Source: Symbiodinium natans (lineage: Eukaryota; Sar; Dinophyceae; Suessiales; Symbiodiniaceae). From it: 64,000 nucleotides of DNA. Positions 1 through 11,738 of this stretch are shown here, piece after piece. The notes beneath the pieces were generated by a model. That model was not told the origin of the DNA, searched no databases, and saw only the letters and a list, made by a program, of their open reading frames with translations. Within the stretch, counting starts at the first letter, position 1. Each line of letters begins with the position of its first letter. Made by a program: the position numbers and the translations under genes. The DNA lies in assembly GCA_905221605.1 (NCBI GenBank), contig CAJNDS010000225.1, positions 821,001 through 885,000 of the forward strand, written 5' to 3'.

Positions 1-101
1 CCAAAGTACGCAAATTGTCCTTCGCGAAGAAGCCCTTGAGCACCTTCAACTCTGCAATTCTTGGGATGTCCTCTCCTGTTTCGAAGCCATCCCGAAGACA
101 C
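1..101 (-). CDS. partial exon of an unrecognised gene (runs off the left edge)
   Basis: Read on the minus strand, this stretch is open and codes for a soluble, charged peptide (CLRDGFETGEDIPRIAELKV, then LKGFFAKDNLRTL) that ends at the window edge. An AG|G acceptor at 103-102 fits the splice signals used elsewhere in the window. I do not recognise the family. The plus strand is also open here but reads less like protein. Confidence 0.35.
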   Translation of the reverse strand, partial: MSSGWLRNRRGHPKNCRVEGAQGLLREGQFAYF

Positions 102-2112
102 CTTGGCTTTCTTCTGGCTGGCTCTTCGGACTTTAACTTTTTGGGTTTTTGTAGAAACGACAGTAAGGAGACCAAAAGTTAAACTTTTAGGAGGGGTTCA
201 GAAGTCAGCCAAGACACAAGAGCCCCCGAACTCCCCCTATCCCTGAGCCAGAAGCAAGAACCACCAAAGAGCTCATCGACTCATTGGTGTCGGGCTGAGG
301 ATGGAAGCATCTGCAGGATACCCGGCCGAGCCCAGAGCGCCGGAGCCTCAAAAGGGCCACAGGAGGCAGGCTTTTGGGTCGGATTCTGGGGAGGACGCGA
401 GCTTTAACCGCTCCGAAGGAAGTACGAGAGCGGGGCACACCATCGGCTGTATTCACAAGGCTTCAGCATTACAACATAGTACAACGCAGGGTGCAAGAAG
501 AGCAGAAAGGTACATCTGGGGGGCACAAATGACAGTGCCAACATCAGATTCTTTGAATGGATAATAAATATTCTATTGATGGTGAATTGAGTTTGAGAGC
601 ATGTTGGACCGTTCTGGAGACCGAGGGCACCTGCCTCGACTCCGGGCCACGATTGCGCAGCCCAGGCGAAGCCAAAGCTCAGGGAGTTCTGGGAATTCTA
701 GCAGCCACTTTGGAACATGGTGCAAGGGGGGCAGAGGTCTTGACATGCCATTGACATGCTCTTGACCTGTATCAAGATTAGGTCGCGCCAAGCCTTTGAT
801 TCGAGAACTGCTGGTTGTTTGAGGGCCCAGGGCCGCGTCCTGGCTACAGAACATTTTACTTTGGAGTTGCATGCAAACAAGTAACACGTTTGAGTGCTTT
901 GCAGCCCTTCAGACCTATAACAGGCCTGCGCAGGCCCAACCCCGGAACTCCAAGCCTTCCTCAAAACTTGTGCAGGCAGTGCCTCAAGTGAAAGATGTGG
1001 CCTGGCCTTTGCTTTGCCCTTAAACACTCACCGAAGCAACCAGTCCTGATTAGTCCCTCTAGCGATCTGCCCGGATGGGATTGGGTACCATGGTTTGGGA
1101 GCCTGATGCAGCTGCTTGCGTAGCAGGCTGACGCAGATGAGGTGCATGAGGAGCAAGCTGGGGTGTCCCGGTAGTTGCATTGACTTCATGGAACTGAGGG
1201 TTTCGCAGCACAGGAAGGGTTTCATGCTTCACCTATCCGGGATTTTTAAGACCCGGAAGCCCGGCTAGCCAGGAGATCAAGGGGCTGCCTGAGACGCGGT
1301 CGTCGGCCATGGCGGTGCTCCAGGACTGGTGTCCAGTCTCTTCCGACGTGTCAGGGTCAGACCCGATTGCACTTGAGCAGCCAGCCATCTCGAAACTGTA
1401 CCAGAGTAGTTGACGACGGACCTTCAGCTCATCCCCCATATAGATGTGCCACTTTAACTCGAGGTGCAGGCTGCAGGCTGGTGCCAGAATTTCACCTCTC
1501 AGAATCCTGTGGTTGAACTTTGAGCAATTCCGCGGTGTGGCACGCACAGACCACGCTATACGATCTTGGGATCACCATGCTACAGGTATCTGCAGGTTGA
1601 TTTTGTTCTGTAATGTACAGTATTAATGGCATGCGGAGATTTATCACAGAATTTGTGGCTACGGCATGTTGTGGAAACAGCTGTGCTGCAAGAAGTGAGG
1701 TATCCATGTCTTCCTATCCAATTCCCAGCCTGGTACTACTGCTCAGATTCCACTCGCAACTCTCACCTAGATGTGTGCACCAGGACGAGAAGGAGCCACA
1801 CCAACCACAGGTGCGGGCTGATGCCACAACTTCATTTTTTCGCCCTACCATTGAGCTTTGATTTGTGCGATGTCGCGCAGTGTAATTGTAAGGGCATGCA
1901 GAGGTGGTATACTAGATTGTTAAGCTGCGGCACATTGTGGAAACATACTGTGCTGTAAAGGTCTGGAATCCATTGCGGTGCGAGACATGCAGCTACAGTT
2001 GTCTTGGCAATTGTCATCCTGCGTGCCTTAGAATAGCCGGTTGACTTCGATCATGGTTGGATCTTTCTCCTGGAGCACTTCCCTTTCTCTCTGGGCGCTG
2101 GCCCTGCGACAG
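102..2112. other. region without a supported gene; contains duplicated segment copy 1
   Basis: Several short ORFs occur, none convincing. From about 930 to 2180 the sequence is recognisably similar, with indels, to 6560-7390 (shared stretches around 940-1000 and 6565-6620, and 1325-1350 and 6818-6845). Inside this copy, 1620-1700 and 1890-1970 are diverged repeats of each other, both matching 7005-7090, so an internal duplication took place. Confidence 0.5.
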
Positions 2113-2172
2113 GATCCCGTAGCCGCGCCTGCGGAGCTGCAAGCTCACGTCGGCGGGGAGGCCGCCAAACAG
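2113..2172 (+). CDS. small exon, duplicated copy 1
   Basis: The exon lies between GCGACAG| and |GAATCA and reads DPVAAPAELQAHVGGEAAKQ. Its near-identical partner lies at 7324-7386. Preservation of the reading frame between copies (V/E, G/S and A/V replacements, no stops) suggests coding. It may be an alternative 5' exon of the downstream NTPase gene. The donor would be GA. Family not recognised. Confidence 0.4.
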
Positions 2173-2744
2173 GAATCACAAGCGTGAGTCATGGCATCTC
2201 GTGACCCAAGAAGACCAAGAAAGAATCGCCAGAGTTCCACGTTCTTTGGACCACACTTGTATACGTTCGCGCTTTTTGTTGTGTTTGTGTGTCTTTGTTT
2301 TGAGGGGGGGGGGGGTGGAAGTCGGAGTTTGGAATGCGGCATCTACTGTGCTGTCATATCTCACCGTGATATTTGTTCTTGTGCTGCTCCTATAGCTCTT
2401 CTGTGCATGCGCATGCAGGCAGCAGCTTTGAATGTGCCCGGAGAGGCAGGGTGCATTTTTGGGGCATGAGTCTGCAAGAGCCAACTCTAAGCTGCCCCCC
2501 CAGTTTCTGGGCTTCGGGCTTCTTCGTAATCCACAAGAACTGTTGAAGTTGTTGCTCTTACCTCTGGCTGCTGCTGCATTCTCTGTTGCTGCAAGTTCGA
2601 CTGCAAGGGAGATGTTCAGGCACCTAGCATATCAGGGGTCCGTTAAAAAGTGCTTGGGGGGGGGGTGGGGGGGTACCCTAAAGAACGTGCTTTTCAAGTT
2701 CTTTTTCTTATTGACTGGGGGGGGGTACCAGGGCCCTGTGCTTT

Positions 2745-3045
2745 TTCACGCAGTACCAGTCGCCGTCCACTCCCTGCCGCCAAGCCCTTCCCGCCTGCCA
2801 TATGAGGCCCAATTAATCCCTTTGAAGGTCTTTCACTTGTGGCTCGTGACCACCACAAACTGCCCAACCAAGCAACCAAGCCGTTTCAAGGCCAGACCTT
2901 CTGGGCCCCGAAGTGAAACTTTACTGCATGTTGTGGGTCCCGGCGACAAGCCAGTCCAGGACCCACAAAACGCAGCCTTCCCAGTCTGCCATCCAGCCCC
3001 TTCAACCAAGCCCTTCCCGTCTGCCAACCAGCCTGCAGATTTGGC
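2745..3045 (-). repeat. dispersed repeat family R1, copy 1 (inverted)
   Basis: About 300 bp related to 3222-3495 and 5510-5860, but in the opposite orientation. The shared core includes GGGACCCACAAAATGCAG and GGGAAGGCTGCGTTTTGTGG in the orientation of the other copies. No protein-coding potential is convincing. The ORFs through it are shared by all copies simply because the DNA is repeated. Confidence 0.75.
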
Positions 3046-3221
3046 CACTTGCCGGTCTATGCTGCAAAATCTCTAAACGAGCCATTGAAAAGAAAAGGCT
3101 TTTTCCGTAAATCTGACTACAAAATATTTGGTTTGAAGGGTTTAGGATGGTTTAGTCATAGAGACGGCGAGGGCGCTTGCTGTCACGGCAGAGAGGTGGG
3201 CTCACGCATGCGGGCTCTGTA

Positions 3222-3495
3222 AGGGGGACCCAGAAGTTGTGGACCTTGAAAGGGCTTGGTTGGGCAGCATGGCTTGGGCCAGTCACGAGCCACAAGTGAA
3301 AGACCTTCAAAGGGCTTAGTTGGACCTCATAGGGGCTGGTTGGCAGGCGGGAAGGGTTTGGTGGAAGGGGCTGGACGGTAGACTGGGAAGGCTGCGTTTT
3401 GTGGGTTTGGAACGGGCTTGTCGCCGGGACCCACAAAATGCAGTAGGTTTTCATTTCGGGACCCAGAAGTTGTGGACCTTGAAGGGGCTTGGTTG
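3222..3495 (+). repeat. dispersed repeat family R1, copy 2
   Basis: Direct repeat of 5510-5860. It contains GTGAAAGACCTTCAAAGGGC, GTTGGCAGGCGGGAAGGGTT and CGGGCTTGTCGCCGGGACCC in the same order. A partial duplication of its own end (GGGACCCAGAAGTTGTGGAC) occurs at both borders. Confidence 0.8.
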
Positions 3496-3499
3496 GGGG

Positions 3500-3585
3500 G
3501 ATAGGGATCAAAAAAAAATAGAAAAGGATCAAAAAGAAAATAGAAAAGGATCAAAAAGAAAATGAAAAAGGATCAAAAAAAAACA
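3500..3585 (+). repeat. A-rich tandem repeat (GATCAAAAAGAAAATAGAAAAG type)
   Basis: Four imperfect units of about 22 bp, all built on GATCAAAAA. The tract sits between R1 copy 2 and the CTCGAG-containing R2 repeats. Confidence 0.8.
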
Positions 3586-3587
3586 AG

Positions 3588-3735
3588 GCCGCGATCGACG
3601 ACCCTCTCACACGAAACGCGTCTCGAGGCGCAAAAACTCGAGTTTTGGTACGTTCTCAGAGCACGATGGACGACCCTCTCACACGACACGCATCTCGAGG
3701 CGCTAAAGCCCTGAGTTTTGGCACGTTTTCCGAGT
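3588..3735 (-). repeat. R2 tandem repeat, left arm (two units, inverted)
   Basis: Two units of about 70 bp with CTCTCACACGAAACGC, CTCGAGGCGC and an AACTCGAGTTTT palindrome. They are the reverse complement of the four units at 5156-5440. The two arms form a large inverted repeat around the simple-sequence core at 3736-5155. Confidence 0.8.
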
Positions 3736-4145
3736 GGAACTCTTGGCTTCCCGGCTTCTTGGCTTGTTGCCTTCTTGGCTTCTTGGCTTCCTGGCTCTCC
3801 TCGGCTTTTAGCTTTTTGGCTTCTTGGCTTCTTGGCTTCTTTTTTTAAGTCGCAACCGCTTGCTTCAACGCATACGCGTGTGTCGAAAGCCATGATGCGA
3901 GGATTGTGTTTGCAAATGGGGGGGGCTGCGCCCCCCCCAACCCCCCCGCTTTTCAAGTCGCGCAAGCTTGCTTCGAAAAATAAGCGTTTTTTTTTTTCGA
4001 AATTAATGACGCGAGCATTGTGTTTGCGTGTTGGGGGGGCTGCACCCCCCCCAGACCCCGCTTTTTCAAATCGCGCAAGCTTGCTTCAAAGCATACGTCT
4101 TTTCGAGACCCATGATGCGAGCATTGTGTTTGCAACTGGGGGTCT
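3736..4145 (+). repeat. CTTGGCTTCTTGG minisatellite followed by three ~100-bp tandem units
   Basis: From 3736 to 3845 short T-rich units related to CTTGGCTTCTTGG repeat. From 3846 to 4140 three units follow, each with a CGCAAGCTTGCTTC-like block, a GCGAGCATTGTGTTTGC block and a run of G then C (GGGGGGGCTGCGCCCCCCC) that can form a GC hairpin. No gene. Confidence 0.75.
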
Positions 4146-4147
4146 TT

Positions 4148-4470
<323 letters not shown>

Positions 4471-5155
4471 TATTATATATTGTATACTATATTTTATATG
4501 TTATTTATTATATACTACCATTATTATGTATTAGATATTTTAAAATTAGGTCTTAGATATTTAATATCATGTATTATATCTATATATATATATCTTATTA
4601 TATACAGTATATATATATGTTAGATAATATATAGACATTAGACATTAAATATTAAATATTATATATTATATGTTATGTATTATAAAAGAAATAGTTTATA
4701 TTATATGATATTATATCATAAACTATTATCTTAAATTATATTACATTATAGTGTATTCTATGTTATTGTATTATATTATTCATAATGTATCTTATATCAT
4801 ATGTTTAAATATTTTTTTAAAAATATTATATTATATATTCCTTGATAATATAATATATTGTATTATATCGTACATGATATGTTATGTTAATATAATATGA
4901 AGACAAATGTTCATATGAATTTTAATGTTAATATTAATATTAATATTATTATTTAATATTAATATTAATATTAATATTAATATTAATATTAATATTAATA
5001 TTAATATTAATATTAATATTAATATTAATATTAATATTAATATTAATATTAATAGTAATATTTATGGTAATATTATTATTGATATTACTATTAATATTCA
5101 TATTAAGATTAACATGAATATAAATAAATAATATATAGAGATGCATAATATATTG
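4471..5155. repeat. extremely AT-rich block with (TTAATA)n
   Basis: Almost pure A/T for about 685 bp, with many short palindromic TA runs. A regular (TTAATA)n tract fills about 4922-5055. It contrasts sharply with the GC-rich surroundings. It is a candidate DNA-unwinding or scaffold-attachment element; no function can be shown from sequence alone. Confidence 0.9.
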
Positions 5156-5440
5156 GTCGATCGCGTCGCGAGCAACGTACCAAAACTCGAGTTTAAGCGC
5201 CTCGAGATGCGTTTCGTGTGAGGGGGTTGTCGATCGTGCTCCGAAAACGTCCCAAAACTCGAGTTTTGGCGCCTCGAGATGCGTTTCGTGTGAGAGGGAG
5301 GGTCGTCAATCGTGCCCGGAAAACCTTTCCAAAACTCGAGGTTTAGCGCCTCGACACGCGTTTCGTGTGAGAGGGTCCTCGATCGGGTTCCGAAAACGTA
5401 CCAAAAATCGAGTTTTAGTACTCGAACGTTTTCAGGGTTG
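5156..5440 (+). repeat. R2 tandem repeat, right arm (four units)
   Basis: Four units of 63-78 bp, each with GCGCCTCGAGATGCGTTTCG or close variants, GTGTGAG and an AACTCGAG block. Inverted relative to 3588-3735. Units differ by a few substitutions. Confidence 0.8.
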
Positions 5441-5509
5441 TTTTTTTATTTTTTGATCCTGGGCTGCGTAGTCTTTTTGTTGCTCCTTTTTTGTTTTTTT
5501 TGATCCGGC

Positions 5510-5860
5510 AGCCTTGGTTGGGCAGTCTGTGGGCCGAACATGGCTTGGGAGCCACAAGTGAAAGACCTTCAAAGGGCTTAGTTGGGCCTCATAGGGGCTG
5601 GTTGGCAGGCGGGAAGGGTTTGGTGGAAGGGGCTGGACGGTAGACTGGGAAGGCTGCGTTTTGTGGGTTTGGAACGGGCTTGTCGCCGGGACCCACAAAA
5701 TGCAGTAGGTTTTCATTTCGGGACCCACCTTGAAAGGGCTTGGTTGGGCAGTCTGTGGGCCGAACATGGCTTGGGAGCCACAAGTGAAAGACCTTCAAAG
5801 GGCTTAGTTGGGTCTCATAGGGGTTGGCTGGCAGGCGGGAAGGGCTTGGTTGGAGGGGCA
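5510..5860 (+). repeat. dispersed repeat family R1, copy 3
   Basis: Near-identical to 3222-3495 over more than 200 bp, with its first ~60 bp repeated again at its 3' end (5735-5830). It has the same orientation as copy 2, so the R2-flanked core lies between direct R1 repeats. Confidence 0.8.
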
Positions 5861-7323
5861 AATGAAGCGGGATTGGATTGAAAGGGCTTGATGCTGATAA
5901 GATGGACTGACGGCGCGCTGCACAGCGAACTGAACATGACTGAACAGTGAATTTCTGCGAAGAGCAAGCACACAGAACGCGCAACATCGCACAACTACAC
6001 AACGTCACTGCTTTTTGAGTCGGTGGCAAGGGATCATCGACTAGGGGTTTCAAGGGGATTCAAGGGGGTACGCGCTGCAGTGGTTGCGACAAGCCTTTGA
6101 ATAAGTACATGGGGGGCCCCCAACAAGTACTTTTCTGCCTTGTGTGCCGACAACCCTAAGAAAAGAACTTGGCCGTGCCAGAACCCCCTGCTAAAGGTAC
6201 TTGTGGGGGGGCCTCCCCCCCCCCCCCTTAACAGCCCATGATCCTAGCATTGCCACAACTCTTACTTTTATAACTTATAACATCTACGACTATTAGAACC
6301 TCTGCTGCACCGATTACTGCAACAGTTGCTACTCATAGTCTACTCATACGGCTTTTTCCATGACTATGATGATTGCTACTACTGCTATGACGACGATGAA
6401 GGACGACGACGATTACGACTACGCCTAGACTCCTAGACTGCTACGTACTATTAGATTACGCCACTTATTTTGAAGGCATGTCCGTAGCACATCCCGTCTA
6501 TCGTCAACCGGAGCTTCCATGGTGCACGCGGCAGCCCCTCAAACCAAACTGGCAGGCCTCGACCCAGAACCCCAAGCCTTCCTCAAAGCTGCTGCAGGCG
6601 GCACCTGAAGTGAAAGATCAGGCCTTTGCACTTGGTTGGCGAACGCACAGAAGCTACCAGTCGTGATGACAGTCACCATGGCGAACTGTCCGGATGAGAT
6701 TGGGTATTCTGGTTGGGGAAGTCTGATGCAGCTGCTTGCACTTTATTTGTCCTTGGCTATCGGTTATTCTCAAAACCGGGTAGCCCGGCCAGCCAGGACG
6801 CAAAGGCGCTGCCGATGTCCAGTCTCTTCCGACGTGTCTGGGTCAGAGCAACCATCCATCTCACGACTCCACCTCTTAAATGATGTGGGACACAAACGAC
6901 AGGTGCAGGCTGGTGCCACAACACTCGTCTTTCAGAACCCTGCCCTTGAGCTTGAATTAAGACCACACCATACGATCTCGTACGGTGATTGCCGTATACA
7001 AGTTTGAAGGGCCTGCAGAGGCTTCATACTGGAATATGTGAAAAGATGGCCTCTTGTGGAAGCATGCGGTGCTGCAAGAAATACGGAACGCGGAATCCCT
7101 GATGACACAAGATCACAAGACCCCCTGTTTCTGCTGTCTTCCACGCAATCGTCTTCTTGTGCGCTTATGGCGAGTCGTCTCGCGTGAGGGTTGGATGAGC
7201 TCTTCCCTCGTCTGACTCTCCTGAGCACTTCCCCCACTGCTCTGTGTGGCAGTGTAGCCAGGCTTAGTAGTAGCTGAGCTCGAAGGTGACTGACGGTCAC
7301 TGATGACGCCGGCCCTGCGACAG
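5861..7323. other. region without a supported gene; contains duplicated segment copy 2
   Basis: 5861-6480 holds a run of G then C at about 6206-6230 and a GAC/TAC-rich stretch at 6360-6430, but no convincing ORF. 6560-7390 is the second copy of the 930-2180 segment, shorter because blocks of copy 1 are missing. Confidence 0.5.
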
Positions 7324-7386
7324 GATCCCGAAGCCGCGCCTGCGGAGCTGCAAGCTCACGTCAGCGGGGAGGCCGTCAAAGGGCAG
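7324..7386 (+). CDS. small exon, duplicated copy 2
   Basis: Reads DPEAAPAELQAHVSGEAVKG, partner of 2113-2172, after the same GCGACAG acceptor. The donor could be GC at 7383 or GA at 7387. It lies 0.25 kb upstream of the first NTPase exon and may be one of its 5' exons; the joining phase is not settled. Confidence 0.4.
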
Positions 7387-7641
7387 GAACATGGAACCTG
7401 AAGTCTGGACTACTTTGGGTTTTGTAGTTTTGGGCATAGCAAGACTCAGAGTTTGGGATGCAGCCTATGAGACAGCATCTGCCGTCACGGACTCTCCGGT
7501 ACTACAGGGCAGGGACTTGTAGTAAGCAGCTCGCAGGGCTCTCGTGCAGAGTCTTTTTGAAGCCCTGCTGGGGGCCCCTGCTGCCAGGCCAAACCCGGAA
7601 GTCGGACAACTCATTCTCTTCGCGAAACGCTGCATCTGACA

Positions 7642-7834
7642 CTGGCGGCCCAGCCCGCGGTGACCACGGCCCAACAGCAGCTCAGCACCGAAAGTTTCCA
7701 TGGCGACATTAAGGAAGACGCCTCCGTCTGCTGGTTCAGTTTTCCGGGGAAGTACGCCGCGGGCTGGGATGCGCTGACGAAGCTGTACCGCCACGAGTCG
7801 GTCGCCTGCGTCTTCCTGTGCAGCCCCGAGGATG
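7642..7834 (+). CDS. NTPase gene exon 1 (start approximate)
   Basis: Open reading ends ...RHESVACVFLCSPED(G), then a GT donor at 7835. It contains KEDASVCWFSFPGKYAAGWD. The 5' border is uncertain because no clear AG|G was seen directly upstream; this could be the first coding exon or an internal one. Confidence 0.5.
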
Positions 7835-10800
7835 GTGGGGGCCCCAGAACCGCGCGTTCGAACGGCGTGGAGAGATGTGGCAAGAAGGATCCCAGAGTGC
7901 TTCGAGAACCCTAGACAAAAAAACCTGTGGCCCCCCTTTCTTTGCTGAGGTCTGGGCAAGCACGCGCCTGACCCAGAGTGCAAGGACCGCCCATGCTTTT
8001 GCCACAGGATCTACGGAGAGCGTGACTGGGGTTGATTTGGGAATGGCTTCAAGTAATTTTCTCCGGGCTCTCTTCCCGACATACCCCTCCGGTAAAAACA
8101 CGTCCTCACTTGCACAGAAATCCCCCAACTCCGCCTCAGGCGACTTCAAGTGCTTCGGGTACTTGTTGGAGTACACAGACGAAACCCGGGAGCAGAAGGA
8201 GAAGCACGCCCGGGCCACGAACGCCGTGCTGGTGCACAAGGACGCCACGCCGGAAGAGCGTGCAGAGGCCGAGGCACGAGCCGAGGAAGCATGGAATCAA
8301 AACGGCCGGCGGGCCTCTTGGGGGTGCGCCTGGTACAAGGCCTGGCTGTCCAAGGTGGCTGGGCTTTTGCTTAGTTGAGCCGCATACTCTGGCGTCCTTG
8401 TTTTCCTATAATAATGCGAGGAGCAGCACAAGGTACAGGTATACTCTTTCCGTGAAAATTACTTCAATGCATATAGGTGAAGCAAGCGGTCGAGAAGGGC
8501 CAGCGCCTCAAAGCCGTCTTCTTCGAAGGCCAAGCCAACCTGGGCAAGGTGGGGGGCACCGTCTTACAAAAGACTTCGCCGTCTTCCTCCAACTCGTGGC
8601 GTGCTGTAAGAGCTCACTCTAAAGCTTTCGGGACGTAACCGCATAGCTCATAACACGTGTCTGCCCAACCCCAGGTAAGCATGGAGAACCTGTGCAAGCC
8701 CGAGACCAAGCTTTGGGATAACATCGGATTGGGAGGTTCACAAAAGTGCGAACTCGTCACAGCCGACTCCAATGGCTGGAAGTACGACGCCGTGGACGTC
8801 GCGGAGTTCCTTCGGGACGAGTTCCCTGTCGGCCGCATGGTCGATGCGCTTCATGGCGACACGTGGCGGAGGTGCAAACTTGTGAAGCAAGCCGGCGCCA
8901 ACCGGTGGGAAGTCTCCTACAACGACCCGAAGACCACCTTTCAGACCCACATGCTACGACGTCCCGAGAACGAGATGGAGACGCTGCTTGACACAGTGGG
9001 CTGGGGCCTCAGAGAGGCTTCTGTGGCCGCAGCTTTTTCCATGTGAGGCCAAGTCCTGGCCAAGTCCAAGTGCGCTGGAAGTTGCCATCTATCCAAAATG
9101 CAGAAGACCCTGCATGTGAGACCAGCCTGTCTGCAACAGCCCTGAATGTCCACACAAATGTATACCAGATACTGTTCCTTTATTTCTCACGGGGGTCTGG
9201 CAAAAAGGGAGTCGCAGGGTCCCCGAAAGCAAGTTCACGAAACCGGTTTGGTGCTTTATCCATTCTTTTCGCCTGGCCCTGAGGCCTGGAGCCCCTCAAG
9301 GAGGCCTTGGAGAAAGCCTTGCCAGGCGTGGAGGTGCAGTCGTGCCAGCCCAGCAGGTTGCTCACGGGCGCCCCCGCGCTGGGCGTCCAGGTCGCCATCG
9401 CGCATGTGACGGCCCTGCACACGCTGCGGGACGCGGTGCTCAGTGGCGAGGTGGAGAAGCAGCTGAACTTTGGGCCCTTTGGCTTGCAGAAGAAGTTCCC
9501 GGAGTGGCAGCTGCAAGTGGACAAGGCCAGGTTTCTGGAGATGTACGAAGCCAGCCTTTTGCAGGCATCAGAGATGACAGCACACCAAGAGGAGAAGCTC
9601 AAGGAGCTTGAGGGCGCGCCGGACGTCCACTTGTGCGCCCCGGCTGGGGCTGGGAAGACCTTCGTTGGCATCCAGCGGGTGCTGGACGTGCTGAGCGAAA
9701 GCCCGTCAACCCGGGTCCTGTACGCATCACCTCCAAGGAGCTCGGGTACCACTTCGTTCAGTGGTTGGCAATGCGACGTCTGGCTCAACTCGAAGCAAAA
9801 GCAAGCACGCGGTGTGGGCCGCAGGCAGCCCCGGACTTCCTGGCGGAGATCAACAAGATGCTTTCCGGGCTGGTGCTCATGCACGCACCCTACAGCGCGA
9901 AGATTTCAGCCAGACTGGAAGATGGTCACATCCGCTGCCCGCCGCTGCAGAATGAGGCGGCAGAGCCCTTGGACCTGTTGGTGCTCGATGAAGCCCACAA
10001 GATCTTCCGTGCGCGCGAGGTGCCCCCTTTTTTGGAGCAGGAGCTCCCCCGGTGCAAGGCGAAGCTGCTGCTGTCCGACGACTCCCAGTCGTCCGAGGTG
10101 GACCAGGCCTTTCCGACGGACCTGAAGCGAGTCCGGCTCACGGAGGTGGTGCGGAGCACCAAGAGGATCGTGGCGGGGGCTGCAGCCTTCCAGCTCCCCC
10201 TCGACCGTGGTGAGGTGACCGCGTCCATTGGGGCAGACGGGCCGCCGCTGAAGGCCTTCATCTTCAGGCCAGCACTTGATGAGCTTCAGGATGCATGCGA
10301 CGGCTCTAACAGGGAAGGCTGCAGGACAACTTCGCCCCCCGAATCCGGCATGGATCTCTTCGCGTCCTACGCGCTGCACGTGGTCAAGGCCCTGCGCCAC
10401 GTGGAGCAAAGCTTCCCGGGAGTCAGCTGGCACCGCCGGGTGGCCATCCTTGGGCCCGACGACAAGTTCGCAAAAAACCTTGAGACGTCCCTCCAGAAAC
10501 GCCTTCAGAGCGAGTTGCTTCACCGCCGGGTGCAGCTTGTGTCTTTCCAGGACTCCCTCAGCCGGCTGCCGCCACGGCTCCACGGCCATCAGCTCCGGAG
10601 GCAGGAGAGCACGGAGTGCGTTGTCATCGACTCCATCGACAAGGTGGACGGGCTCGAAATGCTGGTGGTGATCGCCGTGGCGCTGGATGCGGCGATCGAA
10701 GGCAGCCAGCAAGATCTGGAGACGAGGGCGCGGCTCTACCGGGGCCTGACGAGGGCCCAGCTCCTGGCTGTGGTCGTGAACGAGCACGTGCCCGGCGGGT

Positions 10801-11738
10801 GGTTGGAGTTTTTGGGAAAGGTGAAGTTCAAAAGTACCGGAGCACTGCCCCAACAGGAGACCAGCCCCAAGAACACGCTAGCGGCGCAAAGGACACGGGT
10901 GGACAAGTTTGTCGGAGCCACTGCCGGAGCCGAAGACCGGAAGAGCGAGGAAGCCGTCAAGGAGGGCAGCTCTGAGAGGCCGCAGCGGCATAGAGAGGCC
11001 AAGCGGCCCTACGAGGCCAGCACAAACCAGGCAGACTCCACGGTCTGGGACGCGCGGGAATGCCAGATGGAGATCTCGGGCCTGAAGTTCAACCCGCTGG
11101 CCAGGGACGAGCGGAGCCTCTCACCCGCACTCAGCACTTTTGAGATTCTCCATTTCGTGTACCACGACAGACGCATCAGAAGTGCACAACACGAAGCCCG
11201 AAGCAGACTTATAGTGAATAGTGACAGTACACCTAGAATAAAGGGCATCCTGCGGGGTGCGGATGGGTGTGGATGCATGCGCTGTGGGCCGGTTCAGTTT
11301 TTTGTGTCTTCGGAGGTTTCCGCACCGTGGAGGACGCGGCCGCGGCCCTGCCCGAGCTCAAGGTGCCCTTAGCTGACTTCGTGCGCAGGTTTGCATGGCT
11401 CACGCGCTGCCTTGATTCTCAGGCTCCCGTCGGTCAGGAGGTTGAGGGGTCGGTGCCGGGTCCGGCCGGGGAGAGGTTGGGGGCCGAGAAGAGCAAGCGC
11501 GCGCAGCCGAGGCGCTCGGGGCGCTGTGCTTGATTCTGAACCTGATGAGTACCGGGCTCGGCGTCGGCCCCGGCACTTGCGACTCTGAGGCCCTGTGCAG
11601 AGCCGAGGCCCCGCTTCGATTGATTGCGGCTGCTGCATGCGCGATGTGAGGTGAGGATGTCGGGGTGCTGGCGTCGGCCTTGCCGCAGCTCCCGAACCTC
11701 AGGAAGCTGTACGTCGACCTCGACGAAGTTGGGATCCG
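7642..11738 (+). CDS. multi-exon P-loop NTPase, superfamily-1 helicase-like, leading into LRR exons
   Basis: Likely exons: about 7642-7834, 8140-8354, 8477-8548, 8675-8999, 9284-~11100, 11316-11390 and 11651-~11738. The phases of the first five agree (1, 0, 0, 1) and the acceptors from 8140 on are AG|G. The large fifth exon carries Walker A (APAGAGKTF, 9637-9663), Walker B (LLVLDEAH, about 9978-10001), an LLLSDDSQ motif-III-like element, VVRSTKRI, a GLEMLVVIAVALD motif-V-like element and YRGLTRAQ (motif VI) near 10737, in the order expected of SF1 helicases. The reaction would be ATP hydrolysis; the substrate (nucleic acid or protein) is unknown. The reading frame shifts at about 9724, so as drawn the gene is broken or the assembly has a one-base error. 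Exons after 11.3 kb read as LRR-type and point into the cassette array. I do not know the name of this family; similar domain mixes are, as I recall, common in Symbiodiniaceae gene sets. Confidence 0.7.
8140..8354 (+). CDS. NTPase gene exon 2
   Basis: Between CTCAG| and |GTGGCT. Phase 1 in, phase 0 out, matching both neighbours. Contains GDFKCFGYLLEYTDETREQK and a charged stretch ATPEERAEAEARAEEAWNQN that should be helical. Confidence 0.65.
8477..8548 (+). CDS. NTPase gene exon 3
   Basis: 72 nt, phase 0-0, between TATAG| and |GTGGGG. Reads VKQAVEKGQRLKAVFFEGQA then NLGK. Clear coding character; too short for the usual ORF cutoffs. Confidence 0.65.
8675..8999 (+). CDS. NTPase gene exon 4
   Basis: Begins VSMENLCKPETKLWDNIG after CCCAG|. 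The middle part (VDALHGDTWRRCKLV ... WEVSYNDPKTTFQTHMLR) looks like a small beta-barrel of the Tudor/Agenet kind; this is an impression only. A GC donor at 9000 gives phase 1 and joins to exon 5 as TVG|LEPLKEALEKAL. Reading past the donor meets a stop at 9044. Confidence 0.65.
9284..11100 (+). CDS. NTPase gene exon 5, P-loop core, with frameshift at ~9724
   Basis: Frame 1 from 9284 reads through Walker A to ...SESPSTRVLY; the protein sense then continues in frame 3 as ITSKELGYHFVQWLAMRRLA from 9726, so one base is missing or two are extra at 9724-9725. Downstream of the helicase-like core is a charged linker and then VWDARECQMEISGLKFNPL near 11040-11098, after which coding character fades. 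The 3' border is approximate; the open frame itself runs to a stop near 11372. Confidence 0.7.
11316..11390 (+). CDS. NTPase/LRR gene exon
   Basis: After CGGAG|, reads (G)FRTVEDAAAALPELKVPLAD then FVRR, up to a CAG|GTTTGC-type donor. Short, but with strongly biased third positions. Confidence 0.5.
11651..11738 (+). CDS. NTPase/LRR gene exon, first LRR
   Basis: After TGTGAG|, phase 1, reads EDVGVLASALPQLPNLRKLY then VDLDEVG. ALPQLPNLRKLYVDL matches the ALGRLPQLQELQLDL pattern of the cassettes further on, so it is a diverged LRR unit. The donor is not settled. Confidence 0.55.
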
